DNA from: Arthrobacter sp. YN
GTDB taxonomy: Bacteria; Actinomycetota; Actinomycetes; Actinomycetales; Micrococcaceae
DNA length: 64,000 bases
Reading direction: 5' to 3'
NCBI RefSeq assembly: GCF_002224285.1
Contig: NZ_CP022436.1
Span: 558,001-622,000, forward strand
Program-made: the position numbers and the translations under genes
Notes under the pieces: generated by a model
Told to the model about the DNA's origin: nothing
The model's input: the letters and a program-made list of their open reading frames with translations, nothing else
Database searches by the model: none
Shown here: one piece after another, positions 8,531-17,517 of the stretch
Position numbering within the stretch: the first letter of the stretch is position 1
Layout of the letters: each line of letters opens with the position of its first letter

Positions 8531-8561
8531 ACAGTAGGGGTTGACGTTACGTCAAGGTCAA
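8531..8561 (-). promoter_or_regulatory. MerR-type promoter with 19-base spacer and palindromic operator
   Basis: Read on the minus strand: -35 TTGACC (8561-8556), a 19-base spacer, -10 TACTGT (8536-8531). The spacer contains the 15-base palindrome TTGACGTAACGTCAA. An overlong 19-base spacer holding a dyad is the hallmark of promoters that MerR proteins activate by DNA distortion. The predicted transcript starts about 20 bases before the regulator gene. Confidence 0.85.
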
Positions 8562-8579
8562 GGGGATGGCTGCCAACAC

Positions 8580-9218
8580 TTAGTCGGCCAGGATCAGGTA
8601 GAGGGCGCGGCGGGTTTCGTCCAGCTTTTCAATGGCTGCCTGGCGCTGTTCATCGGTGGCGGCTGAGCGGAACTGGTGGACGACGCCCATGAGCTTGCCG
8701 ACGCTCTGGTGGAAGGCGGCGGCGGTTCCGTCGGCTTCCGTATTCCAGGCGTTGGCCAGTTCTTCCTCGTGCTCGGCAACATAGGCCTTGCCATCGTCCG
8801 TGAGCGTGAACTCGGTACGTCGGCCTTCGCCGACGGCGACGATCAGTTCTTCATCCACCAGTTGCTGCAGGGTGGGGTAGACGGATCCGGGGCTGGGACG
8901 CCATGCGCCGGATGTTTTCTCCGCGATGGTCTTGATGAGGCCATAGCCGTTGGAAGGAGCCTCCGCCAAGAGCGAGAGAATCGCCGCCCGGACGTCGCCG
9001 CGGTTGGCTCGGCGGGAGCCGCCAAGACCGAAGCCCCGTGGGCCGAAGCCGGGGCCAAAACCGCCCGGTCCGAAGCCCGGGCCAAACCCGCCGCCTCCGT
9101 GTCCGCCCGGTCCTCGTCGGCCCTTGCCCCGGTTAAAGCGGCCTCGGCCGTGTCCGGGTTCGGGGTGTCCGTGGTCGTGCTCGGGGAATGGGTTGCCGTG
9201 TTCGTTGATGCCTTTCAT
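8580..9218 (-). CDS. PadR-family transcriptional regulator with Gly/His-rich N-terminal tail
   Basis: Repressor of 212 residues. The first ~70 residues are a low-complexity tail rich in His, Gly, Phe and Pro, with repeats of GFGPGFGP. The PadR winged helix follows (VRAAILSLLAEAPSNGYGL, then PSPGSVYPTLQQLVDEELI and RRTEFTLTDDGKAYV), and a C-terminal helical dimerisation segment closes it. PadR proteins respond to phenolics or drugs and often repress themselves; a symmetric site lies just upstream. The His-rich start (HGNPFPEHDHGHPEPGHGRG) could bind metal, which is speculation. No transporter or decarboxylase target is adjacent. Confidence 0.88.
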   Translation of the reverse strand: MKGINEHGNPFPEHDHGHPEPGHGRGRFNRGKGRRGPGGHGGGGFGPGFGPGGFGPGFGPRGFGLGGSRRANRGDVRAAILSLLAEAPSNGYGLIKTIAEKTSGAWRPSPGSVYPTLQQLVDEELIVAVGEGRRTEFTLTDDGKAYVAEHEEELANAWNTEADGTAAAFHQSVGKLMGVVHQFRSAATDEQRQAAIEKLDETRRALYLILAD

Positions 9219-9262
9219 AACAGCATCGTCCTTTCGGTTGTCCTTACGCCGAAGGATTGTCG

Positions 9263-9294
9263 GCGATAGTTAACGATATATCGGTGACTATCGC
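9263..9294. promoter_or_regulatory. Concentric dyad, likely PadR operator
   Basis: Outer arms GCGATAGT (9263-9270) and ACTATCGC (9287-9294) share their centre exactly with the inner palindrome CGATATATCG (9274-9283). It lies 45 bases upstream of the padR start, so autorepression is the simplest reading. Confidence 0.7.
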
Positions 9295-9368
9295 GACGTC
9301 AAGAGTCGTTAGGAATCAAAACTGCCCCCGCCCAGTGGGCAGGGGCAGCAATGTGGGGCGAAGGGCGG

Positions 9369-10151
9369 CTATGACAGCGGGGTGACGTAAGCTCCCGAAA
9401 TACCGCCATCCACCAGGAATGTCGACGCCGTTATGAAGGATGCGTCGTCACTGGCCAAGAAGGCGACGGCGGCCGCCAGCTCTTCCGGTTCCGCGAAGCG
9501 ACCCAGCGGCACATGGACCAGGCGGCGTGCTGCCTTCTCCGGATCCTTGGCGAAGAGTTCCTTCAACAGCGGCGTGTTCACCGGCCCCGGGCAGAGTGCG
9601 TTGATGCGGATGCCCTGGCGCGCGAATTCGACGCCGAGTTCCCGGCTCATGGAGAGCACGCCACCTTTGGAGGCGCTGTAGGAAATCTGGGAAGTAGCGG
9701 CACCCATGACGGCAACGAAGGACGCCGTGTTGATGATGGAGCCCTTGCTCTGCTCCTGCATGTAGGGAATGGCGTATTTGCAGCAGTAGTAGACCGAGGT
9801 CAGGTTCACTTCCTGGACCCTCCGCCAGGCATCGATGCCCGTGTCCAGGATCGAGGCATCGTCCACGGGGGAGATGCCGGCATTGTTGAAGGCAATGTCA
9901 ACGCTGCCATATGTCTCTTTGGTCTGGGCATAAAGGTTGCGGACTTCTTCCTCGCTGGTCACGTCCACCTTCACGAACAGGCCGCCAACTTCGCTGGCCG
10001 CGGCAATGCCGGAGGTCGGCTCGATGTCCGCGATCACGACGTTGGCGCCCTCTGCGGCCATCCGGCGTGCTGTGGCCAGGCCGATGCCGCTGGCGCCGCC
10101 CGTAATGACTGCACTGCGGCCTGCGAGGCGGTTGGAAACTACTGCTTGCAT
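9369..10151 (-). CDS. SDR-family oxidoreductase in the gamma-glutamyl-amine operon
   Basis: Classical NAD(P)-dependent short-chain dehydrogenase of 260 residues. The cofactor motif is TGGASGIG (17-24), NNAG follows strand 4, and the active site has Ser with YSASK. ATG at 10151 has AGGAG seven bases upstream; the upstream extension overlaps the end of the preceding gene and is rejected. It is the last gene of the minus-strand operon after the aldehyde dehydrogenase, 31 bases away. Its substrate is unknown; a hydroxy or keto intermediate of amine or amino-alcohol breakdown fits the context. Confidence 0.85.
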   Translation of the reverse strand: MQAVVSNRLAGRSAVITGGASGIGLATARRMAAEGANVVIADIEPTSGIAAASEVGGLFVKVDVTSEEEVRNLYAQTKETYGSVDIAFNNAGISPVDDASILDTGIDAWRRVQEVNLTSVYYCCKYAIPYMQEQSKGSIINTASFVAVMGAATSQISYSASKGGVLSMSRELGVEFARQGIRINALCPGPVNTPLLKELFAKDPEKAARRLVHVPLGRFAEPEELAAAVAFLASDDASFITASTFLVDGGISGAYVTPLS

Positions 10152-10182
10152 GGGGTGCTCCTTAGGGAAGTGGTGGAAAAGA

Positions 10183-11553
10183 CTAGGCGGATTGGGTTGA
10201 GATGAAAACGTTCTTGACGTCGGTGAAGGCGTCCAAGGCATCCGGACCGAGCTCGCGCCCCAGACCTGATTGTTTGAAGCCGCCAAAAGGTGTGGAGTAA
10301 CGGACGGACGAGTGTGAATTGACGGACAAGTTGCCGGACTCGACGCCGCGCGCCACGCGAAGGGCCCGGTCTACCTTGGACGTCCAGATGGAACCGGACA
10401 GGCCATACTCGGTGTTGTTGGCGATCCGGATGGCGTCGGCTTCGTCCTCGAAAGGGACGACGGCGACTACCGGACCGAAGATCTCATCGGTGAATGACGG
10501 CGCGTCCACGTCCGGAGTCAGAACGGTGGGTGGGAACCAGAAACCCGAACCCTCCGGCGCCTTGCCCTGGAAGGCGACCGGGGCGCCGTCGGGCACGAAT
10601 CCTGAAACTGTACTGAGCTGCTGTGCGGAGATCAGTGGACCCATCGTTGTGGCTGCGTCGGCGGGATCGCCGACGCGCATTCCCATAACCTCGGGTTCCA
10701 GCAGTTCGAGGAAGCGGTCGTAGACATTTCGTTGAACCAGGATCCGGGAGCGTGCGCAGCAATCCTGGCCCGCGTTGTCGAAAGCGCCAGCCGGCGCCGC
10801 AGCCGCCGCAAGCTCAAGATCGGCGTCGTCGAAAACGATGTTGGCGCTCTTACCGCCAAGTTCCAGCGTCACCCGCTTCACTTGGTCTGCACAGCCGGCC
10901 ATGATCTGCTTCCCGACTCCGGTGGAGCCGGTGAAAACCACTTTGCGCACGGCAGGGTGGGTGACGAATCGCTGCCCCACCACGGAGCCCTTCCCGGGAA
11001 TCACCTGGAAGACACCTTCGGGAATGCCTGCTTCAAGGGCAAGCTCACCCAGCCGGATCGCCGTCAGCGGTGTCACCTCTGCGGGCTTGAGCACCACGGT
11101 GTTCCCTGCCGCCAGTGCAGGTGCGAAACCCCAGCCGGCAATCGGCATGGGAAAGTTCCACGGGACGATCACACCCACCACGCCCAGCGGCTCATGGAAC
11201 GTCATGTTGACCCCGCCGGCCACGGGAATCTGGCGGCCGAAATGCCGTTCCGGAGCTGCGGCATAGTAGTTCAGCACATCACGGACATTGCCGGCTTCCC
11301 ACCGGGCATTTCCGATGGTGTGCCCTGCGTTGCGTACCTCCAGTTGGGCGAGGTTCTCCAGGTCATGGTCGACGGCGGCGGCGAACCGCCGGAGCAGCAG
11401 CGCACGGTCCGCGGGCGCCACGGACCGCCACGACTCGTATGCGGCAGCGGCCTTTGCGATCGCAGCGTCCGTCTCTGCCAGGCCTGCGAGTGGGACCGTC
11501 TGGATGACCTCCTCGGTGGCCGGATTGATGACATCAAAGACTGTTGCAGTCAT
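10183..11553 (-). CDS. NAD(P)-dependent aldehyde dehydrogenase (PuuC-like)
   Basis: Enzyme of 456 residues oxidising an aldehyde to an acid. Family motifs are complete: VPWNFP, FTGSTGVGK, LELGGKSANIV, the catalytic GQDC with Cys265, and EIFGPV. A second Cys266 follows directly. In Puu-type pathways this step converts the gamma-glutamylated aldehyde to the acid before the glutamyl group is removed. The start overlaps the stop of the upstream C26 hydrolase gene in an ATGA, giving translational coupling. The true aldehyde depends on the amine that the operon handles. Confidence 0.9.
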   Translation of the reverse strand: MTATVFDVINPATEEVIQTVPLAGLAETDAAIAKAAAAYESWRSVAPADRALLLRRFAAAVDHDLENLAQLEVRNAGHTIGNARWEAGNVRDVLNYYAAAPERHFGRQIPVAGGVNMTFHEPLGVVGVIVPWNFPMPIAGWGFAPALAAGNTVVLKPAEVTPLTAIRLGELALEAGIPEGVFQVIPGKGSVVGQRFVTHPAVRKVVFTGSTGVGKQIMAGCADQVKRVTLELGGKSANIVFDDADLELAAAAAPAGAFDNAGQDCCARSRILVQRNVYDRFLELLEPEVMGMRVGDPADAATTMGPLISAQQLSTVSGFVPDGAPVAFQGKAPEGSGFWFPPTVLTPDVDAPSFTDEIFGPVVAVVPFEDEADAIRIANNTEYGLSGSIWTSKVDRALRVARGVESGNLSVNSHSSVRYSTPFGGFKQSGLGRELGPDALDAFTDVKNVFISTQSA

Positions 11554-12308
11554 GCGGGGGACATCGCTTTCATGGTTGCGGTGTGGTCGTTACGGTAGTT
11601 CGCGGCTGCTTCCACGAAGCCGCGGAAGAGCCGGAGATCGTGCGGGTTCTGCTCCGGGTGGAATTGGACTCCCAACACCCAGCCGCCCTCCCTGGTTTCC
11701 AGGGCTTGGACCATGCCGTCTGCGGAGCGGGCTGTCACGCGCAGGGCCCGGGGCACAGAGTCCATGGCCTGGTGGTGGTAGCAGGGCGACTCAGCGGTGT
11801 CGCCGAGGAGATCGTTGATCAGGCTGCCCGGCGTGGTGCTGAAGGCCGCCTCGCCGTACACGCCGGGCGCTGGTTGGCACCTGGCATCCGGGTTGACGTC
11901 CGGGATGTGCTGGATCAGGGTCCCGCCCAACACGACGTTCAGGAGTTGCGCGCCACGGCAGATGGCGAACAGCGGCAGCTCACGTTCCAGCGCAGCGCGG
12001 AGAAGGACGGAATCGTGGCTGTCCCGCAAGGGCTGCGGCTGCGTCCTGGGATGGGGGGCCTGCCCGTAAAGTGAAGGATCGACGTCGGGCCCTCCCACCA
12101 CGATCAGCCCGTCCACCACGTCCAGGACCGTAGGGTCGGTACCGCTGGGTGGCAGCAGTATTGGAGTGGCGCCGGCCGCCACCACAGCCTCGACGTACGT
12201 GGCGGGGAGGATGGCCGCCGTCGTATTCCACACTCCCCAGGAGGCCTCCTGCAGGTAGCTCGTGAGTGCGATCCGGGGCCTGTACTTTTCAGAGTCGCTC
12301 GAAGCCAC
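11550..12308 (-). CDS. Gamma-glutamyl-gamma-aminobutyrate hydrolase-family protein (peptidase C26, PuuD-like)
   Basis: Class-I glutamine-amidotransferase-type hydrolase of 252 residues that would cut a gamma-glutamyl amide. It shows GGPDVDPS, the nucleophile elbow FAICRGAQLLNV, and the C-terminal FHPEQ with catalytic His and Glu. The GTG start at 12308, seven bases after GGAG, lies inside the end of the synthetase gene, giving a 20-base overlap. A longer in-frame start exists upstream, but its extra residues are antiparallel-frame sequence of the synthetase and are rejected. Together with the synthetase it forms the load-and-release pair of the glutamylation pathway. Confidence 0.88.
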   Translation of the reverse strand: MASSDSEKYRPRIALTSYLQEASWGVWNTTAAILPATYVEAVVAAGATPILLPPSGTDPTVLDVVDGLIVVGGPDVDPSLYGQAPHPRTQPQPLRDSHDSVLLRAALERELPLFAICRGAQLLNVVLGGTLIQHIPDVNPDARCQPAPGVYGEAAFSTTPGSLINDLLGDTAESPCYHHQAMDSVPRALRVTARSADGMVQALETREGGWVLGVQFHPEQNPHDLRLFRGFVEAAANYRNDHTATMKAMSPA

Positions 12309-13670
12309 GGGTCCGCTCCCAGTCTGTGATGGCGCTGTCGTACGCGGTGAGTTCCACCGTGGCGGCGTGGACGTAGTGGTCCACCACGTCGTCGCCGAAG
12401 GCCTTGCGGGCGATGCTGCTTTCGGCGAGCAGATCGCGGGCGTCCCGCAGGGTGGTGGGCAGACGGTCCGCATCGGATTCGTACGCGTTGCCCTTGGTGA
12501 TGGCCTGCAACGGGAGGTCATTCTCGATCCCGTGAATCACCGCCGCGATCATGGCTGCGACGGCGAGGTACGGGTTGACGTCGCCGCCGCCCACACGGTT
12601 TTCGGTGCGGAGGCCCCGGCCGTGTCCCACGACGCGCAGCGCACAGCTGCGGTTATCAAGGCCCCAGGCGATAGCCGTCGGCGCAAAGCTGCCCTCCACG
12701 AACCGCTTGTAGGAGTTGATGTTCGGGGCCAGGAAGTAGGTGAGTTCGCGCAGTGCTGCCAACTGTCCCGCCACGAAACGTTCCATCACGGGACTGAAGC
12801 CGTGGTCGCCGTCGCCCGCCAAGACGGGGTTGCCCTCAAGGTCGGTGAGGCTGAAGTGGATGTGGCAGGAGTTGCCTTCGCGCTCGTTGAACTTGGACAT
12901 GAAGGTGATGCTCTTGCCGTGCCGGTCCGCGATCTCCTTGGCACCGTTCTTGTAGAACGAGTGCTTGTCACAGGCCGCCAGGGCCTCGTCGAAGCGGAAC
13001 GTGATTTCCTGCTGCCCCAGGTTGCATTCGCCCTTGGACGATTCCACAACCAATCCGGCGGCCTCCATGTTGGTGCGGATGGAGCGGATCACCGGTTCCA
13101 GGCGCGCGGTAGCCAGCAGCGAATAGTCCACGTTGTACTGCGTTGCGGGCGTGAGGCTGGTGTAGTTCTTCTCCCAGGCCTGGCTGTAGGAGTCGTCGAA
13201 CATGATGAACTCCAGCTCGGTGCCGGCGTAGGCACGGTAGCCAAGCTTTTCGAGTCGTTCGATCTGGGCCTTCAGGATCTGGCGGGGGAGGCAGCAACAG
13301 GGGTGTGATCGGTCCAGAGCACGTCGCACTGCACTATCGCGGTGCCTTCCAGCCACGGAACCCGCCGCAGGGTTGAGATATCAGGCATCATCACCATGTC
13401 CCCATAGCCTGTCTCCCACGAGGACATGGCGTAACCGTCCACCGTCTTCATCTCGACATCGACGGCGAGAAGGTAGTTGCAGCCTTCGGCTCCGTGGTCC
13501 AGGACGTCCTCCATGAAGGACCGTGCTCCACAGCGCTTGCCCTGCAGGCGTCCCAGCGCATCTGTGATGGCGACAATGACTGTATCGATGTCGCCGCTGT
13601 CTATCAGCCCCCGCAGTTCGTCGAGGGTCAGTTGTTGGTTCCGGGCTGACGCTTTGTTTTGCTCATTCAT
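12289..13670 (-). pseudogene. Glutamine-synthetase-like gamma-glutamyl-amine ligase, split by a one-base frameshift
   Basis: Would be a ligase of about 460 residues. The first part starts at ATG 13670 (GGAG just upstream) with the N-terminal domain and runs to a stop after VLWTDHTPVAASP. The rest, from PRQILKAQIERLEKLGY, is in another frame and carries the catalytic core: GTELEFIMFD, NSCHIHFSL, and NRVGGGDVNPYL. The frames meet at a run of five G on the + strand (13284-13288, C on the coding strand); six would restore the reading frame. The rest shows no decay, so a recent mutation, a sequencing error or slippage are all possible. Related enzymes glutamylate putrescine (PuuA) or, in Streptomyces GlnA4, ethanolamine. 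Confidence 0.85.
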
Positions 13671-13706
13671 GGTGTCTCCGGGGTTCTTGTGTGTGGACAT
13701 TTGTTG

Positions 13707-15137
13707 TTACTTCAGTTCGGCTTCCGCCATGGCCAGTTGGGCGAACTCTTCTTCGGGCGCGCCCGCCACGATCCGGTGCCGGCTGTAGAGCCAGTAGTAG
13801 AGAAGGGCGGCGGCAAAGATTGCCGCCGTGATGGAAGCTGCAAAGACGTCGACGACGAACGTCGCCACGACTGCCACGGCGGAAAGGACCAGGGCAACCG
13901 AGGTTGTGACGATCCCGCCGGGAGTCCTGTAGCCGCGCTCCAAATGGGGTTCCTTTTTGCGCAAAACGATGTGGGAGAGGTTGAGCAGGACGTAGGAGAC
14001 CGTGGCTCCAAAGACGGCTATGTTGATCAACAAGGCGCCGTCCTGCGTCACTGCTGCGAGCAGGAAGCCTATGGTGCCGGGAATAATGAGGGCCCAGTAG
14101 GGGGTGCGACGCGCCCCGGTGAGGGAGAGCCAGCGGGGGAGGTAACCTGCCCTCGAGAGTGCGAAGAGCTGCCGGGAGTAGGCGTAGATGATGGAGAAGA
14201 AACTGGCAACCAACCCTGCCAGGCCGGCGTAGTTGACGAAGTCGGCCAGGAACGTGTTACCGCCGTAGGCGATGCGCAATGCTTCGGGGAGCGGGTTGTC
14301 GGATCCGCTCATGGCTTGGGAGCCGGCGGCTCCGGGTACGAGGACCAGCATCAACGCTCCGAAGGCCACCAGGATGATGACGGCCACGATGATGCCTCGT
14401 GGCATGTCCCGCTTCGGGTTGGACGTTTCTTCGGCCGCCAGCGGAACGCCCTCCACGGCCAGGAAGAACCAGATGCCGTAGACGAGTGCTGCGAGGATGC
14501 CGCTGACACCCATGGGTAGGAAGGCGCTGGAGCCTGCGGAGCCGTCCGGGACGATGTCGAAGAGCCTGGCAGGGTCGAATTTGGGAAGGAGGCCTATCAC
14601 CGCGGCGATCAACGCAACCGTGGCTACTGCCGTGATGCCGAACATGATCTTCAGCGCCTCACCTACGCCACGGAGGTGGATCCCAATGAAGATCACGTAG
14701 GTGACGAGGTAGACCGGCCAGGAGTTGGTGAGCCCGAAGAGCCCCAGCGCTTCCACATAGCCGCCGATGAACGTAGCAATGGCAGCCGGCGCTACCGCGT
14801 ACTCAATCAGGACTGCCATGCCCGTGGCGTATCCGCCGAGTGGACCTAAAGCCCTGCGTGCGAACGCATAGCCGGCGCCCGCCGTCGGGAGCGTTGATGA
14901 AAGTTCGGCGAGGCCGAAGACCATGCAGGTATACATTACGGCCATCAGCACGAAGGCAATGAGCAGGCCGCCCCAGCCTCCCTGGGCGAGGCCCAGGTTC
15001 CAGCCCGCGAAGTCTCCGGAGATGACATACGCAACCCCCAAACCGGCCAGGAGGATCCAGCCGGCGGCACCTCTTTTGAGGCGGCGGTGCTTCAAATACT
15101 CTTCCTCGCCACCGGGTGGCTGGTGCGCTGTTTCCAT
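13707..15137 (-). CDS. APC-family amine/amino-acid permease (ethanolamine permease-like)
   Basis: Integral membrane transporter of 476 residues with about 12 hydrophobic segments. It has the APC signature near the start (YVISGDFAGWNLGLAQGGWG) and a conserved region around EGVPLAAEETSNPKRDMPRG. These features resemble ethanolamine permeases (Eat family) more than putrescine antiporters, though specificity is uncertain. ATG at 15137 has AGGAAC upstream. First gene of the amine operon, 36 bases before the synthetase start. A divergent FadR-type regulator lies across a 265-base gap. Confidence 0.88.
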   Translation of the reverse strand: METAHQPPGGEEEYLKHRRLKRGAAGWILLAGLGVAYVISGDFAGWNLGLAQGGWGGLLIAFVLMAVMYTCMVFGLAELSSTLPTAGAGYAFARRALGPLGGYATGMAVLIEYAVAPAAIATFIGGYVEALGLFGLTNSWPVYLVTYVIFIGIHLRGVGEALKIMFGITAVATVALIAAVIGLLPKFDPARLFDIVPDGSAGSSAFLPMGVSGILAALVYGIWFFLAVEGVPLAAEETSNPKRDMPRGIIVAVIILVAFGALMLVLVPGAAGSQAMSGSDNPLPEALRIAYGGNTFLADFVNYAGLAGLVASFFSIIYAYSRQLFALSRAGYLPRWLSLTGARRTPYWALIIPGTIGFLLAAVTQDGALLINIAVFGATVSYVLLNLSHIVLRKKEPHLERGYRTPGGIVTTSVALVLSAVAVVATFVVDVFAASITAAIFAAALLYYWLYSRHRIVAGAPEEEFAQLAMAEAELK

Positions 15138-15205
15138 GCGTGTTCCTAACGTCTGAGGAATGCTTGTGGGAGAGTTCAACGTGAGGATCAAGGGGAGATC
15201 CTAAA

Positions 15206-15221
15206 GGACTGTTTTCAGTCC
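15206..15221. promoter_or_regulatory. Inverted repeat in the permease/gntR divergent region
   Basis: GGACTG-TTTT-CAGTCC, a perfect 6+6 dyad. Nearby AAGTGTG occurs twice in direct orientation (around 15223 and 15241). It is a candidate binding site for the adjacent GntR-family regulator; no conserved motif was matched. Confidence 0.4.
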
Positions 15222-15402
15222 AAAGTGTGTTTCAAAGTCTGAAGTGTGATCTGCGCCTCGTCAAGTGTTTTCGTAAAAACACTCACTCTTGCTCGTATAG
15301 GTACCGGCCCAATGGTGTCTTTGATGACCATTGATGATCCACACGGCTACTATGAAAGCAGCAGGCACCCTGGGTGCCGCGGTCCGCGCGGAAGGAGATG
15401 CA

Positions 15403-16119
15403 GTGCCCGACTCGCCCTTTGGCCCGTCCTTCTCGATGCTGCGTCCGGTGAGGGGCGGCAATGCGTTCGAGGAAACCATCGAGCACATACTGCAGACCAT
15501 CAAGCTGGGTATTTTCGCTCCCTCTGAAAAGTTGCCCCCGGAACGTGAACTGGCCGAACAGCTGGGGGTCTCCCGTGCAACACTCCGGGACGCCTTAGGG
15601 GAACTGCAGAGCGCTGGTTACCTTGAGGTGCAGCGGGGGCGGTACGGGGGAACATACGTCTCCACCGCCACAGTGCAACGGACGCCTGATAACAGCCCAC
15701 TGGACCCGGCCGAAGTTGAAGACGTTCTGCTCTTCCGGTCCATCATTGAACCCGCTGCGGCCGTCCTGGCAGCGAAAGCGGATCTATCGGCGGCAGCACG
15801 GCAGCACCTCCAGGTGTGCCTTTCCGAAGTCAGCGCGTCCCCTGCTGAGGGCTACCGTCCACGGGATGCGCGGTTCCACATCGCGATCGCAGAATTGTCC
15901 GGATCCGCAAGCTTGGTCAGTGCAGTGGCTGAAACCCGTGCGCGACTCAATGATCTCCTGGACCGCATTCCACTGCTTGCTACCAACCTGGACCATGCCA
16001 ACGAGCAGCATGTCGAGATTGCGGATGCCATTCTGCGTGGTGATGCTCCTGCTGCCGAGCGGGCTGCCGTGGAGCACCTTGAAGGAACCGCTTCGCTCCT
16101 GCGCGGCTTCCTGGCCTGA
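15403..16119 (+). CDS. FadR-subfamily GntR transcriptional regulator
   Basis: Regulator of 238 residues. The winged helix is at about 25-90 (LPPERELAEQLGVSRATLRD, then GYLEVQRGRYGGTYV) and a FadR-type all-helical ligand domain follows, with the metal-binding type residues in RDARFHIAIAE and later His positions. GTG at 15403 is chosen because AGGAG ends five bases before it; ATG codons further up have no ribosome site. Divergent from the amine permease operon, which is its likely target. The ligand is probably a glutamylated amine or a downstream acid, by inference. Confidence 0.88.
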   Translation: MPDSPFGPSFSMLRPVRGGNAFEETIEHILQTIKLGIFAPSEKLPPERELAEQLGVSRATLRDALGELQSAGYLEVQRGRYGGTYVSTATVQRTPDNSPLDPAEVEDVLLFRSIIEPAAAVLAAKADLSAAARQHLQVCLSEVSASPAEGYRPRDARFHIAIAELSGSASLVSAVAETRARLNDLLDRIPLLATNLDHANEQHVEIADAILRGDAPAAERAAVEHLEGTASLLRGFLA

Positions 16120-16140
16120 GTTCCTTCACACCCGCAGCCG

Positions 16141-17340
16141 TCAGGAATCGGATGGCTCGGCGGCGTCGAACTCGTTGGTCTTGCACGCCAGATACAACGC
16201 CAGGTAGGCCACGGCTGTTCGTGTGGTCCAGCCTTGGAGATGCTCGATCCTCTCCAGCCGATGAATAAGCGTGTTCCGATGGATATGAAGGCGGCGCGCA
16301 GCACCCACCAAGGAAAAGCCGCTTTCGCACCAGGCAATCACGGTGCTGCGAACGGTGTTCCAATCGCCCGCGGCCATAAGTGGCTCGGCCACGGCCGCTG
16401 TGTAGCGCTGCCTGGCACGCAGGCCGATGCCTGACAGCAACTGTTCCATGCGTACTTCATCGATGGTGGTGACGCTGCGGCGGGTGATCCGGCGACCCAG
16501 ATGAAGGGCATCGGCTGCGTCTTCGTAGGCGGTGCGCATTTGGGTGGGGCCGGCCCCTTCGGTTCCGATGCCGATTTCGACGTCGGAGCCTAAGTGCGTG
16601 CGGAACTGCTCGACGCAATGACGGGCTTGGGACAGGATTCCGTCCATTCCATCCGGCGTGGGGTGTGCGAAGACGACGTAGCGATTGGCGCTGATGGAGA
16701 CCGCGATTGTCTGGCGATGCTGAAAGCTCTCACGGAGCAGTACCAGTGCCCGTGGAAGCCACTCCGAAGTAGTGGAAGGAACAGGGGTGCGGCCGGGTGT
16801 GTGGACGACGACGGCGACCCGGCTGGCGGTAAGGTCTACGCCTTGGTCGTTCGCTTGGTCCAGCAGGGTTGAATGCCCCGTCACCAAGGGATCGAACGCA
16901 AGAATGCTGCGCACCAGGTCTTCCAGCTCACGCTCGCGTTGAAGGGTGGAGCGCAGCAGGGAAGCTTGATGGAGCAGGATTTCCGTCTGGCGTTCCACCA
17001 TCAACCCAAAGCGGGTGACCTGGGCCGGGGAACCGGTGATACCCACAGTGCCCACGGCCTGGCCATTGAGCAGGATGGGTAGGGTGACGCCGGGTTTGAC
17101 GCCCTCCAGCGCCCGGGCTTGGGCAGCCGAGTGGGTGGCCGACAGCCGTGTTCGGATCACCTCCAGGGACGCTTCATGGAAGCTGCCAACTCGGCTCGTA
17201 TCGCCACTGCCGATAACAGTGCCGTGGGCGTCGGTGATTAGGATGTTGAAGCCCACGATATGGCTGGTGTCACCAGCGATTTGCTGGGCAAGCGCCGGGG
17301 TCAGGGGTCCGGAGCCGGTACGGATGGTGGTCGCTGCCAT
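16141..17340 (-). CDS. CdaR/PucR-type regulator with sugar-diacid recognition domain
   Basis: Regulator of 399 residues. The N-terminal sugar-diacid recognition domain opens with LTPALAQQIAGDTSHIVGFN, a GGDEF-like middle segment spans about 170-290, and a C-terminal PucR helix-turn-helix (FSLVGAARRLHIHRNTLIHR) closes it. CdaR of E. coli activates glucarate and galactarate genes, yet the divergent neighbours here are amino-acid uptake and oxidation genes. The effector may therefore be a different organic acid, such as a keto acid. The 177-base divergent gap to the next gene shows no strong palindrome. Confidence 0.87.
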   Translation of the reverse strand: MAATTIRTGSGPLTPALAQQIAGDTSHIVGFNILITDAHGTVIGSGDTSRVGSFHEASLEVIRTRLSATHSAAQARALEGVKPGVTLPILLNGQAVGTVGITGSPAQVTRFGLMVERQTEILLHQASLLRSTLQRERELEDLVRSILAFDPLVTGHSTLLDQANDQGVDLTASRVAVVVHTPGRTPVPSTTSEWLPRALVLLRESFQHRQTIAVSISANRYVVFAHPTPDGMDGILSQARHCVEQFRTHLGSDVEIGIGTEGAGPTQMRTAYEDAADALHLGRRITRRSVTTIDEVRMEQLLSGIGLRARQRYTAAVAEPLMAAGDWNTVRSTVIAWCESGFSLVGAARRLHIHRNTLIHRLERIEHLQGWTTRTAVAYLALYLACKTNEFDAAEPSDS

Positions 17341-17517
17341 GTCGGGATCGCCTTCGGTTTATTCGTACAACAAATCGGCCTGGAATCGCAGAGAACATGG
17401 ATGAATAGTCCAATGACTTTCATCACACCCAAGCCTACGGTTGTTACTAAGCGGCGCAAAGCCGAAACAGCAGACGGCGTTCTGCATCAGCATTAAACCC
17501 ATCGAAAGGCGACCACC

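Noticed and set aside
13272-13700. Programmed ribosomal frameshift or a separate small gene at the start of the amine ligase
   Set aside because: The site is a plain C-run with no slippery heptamer and stimulatory hairpin; a one-base deletion explains both halves better.
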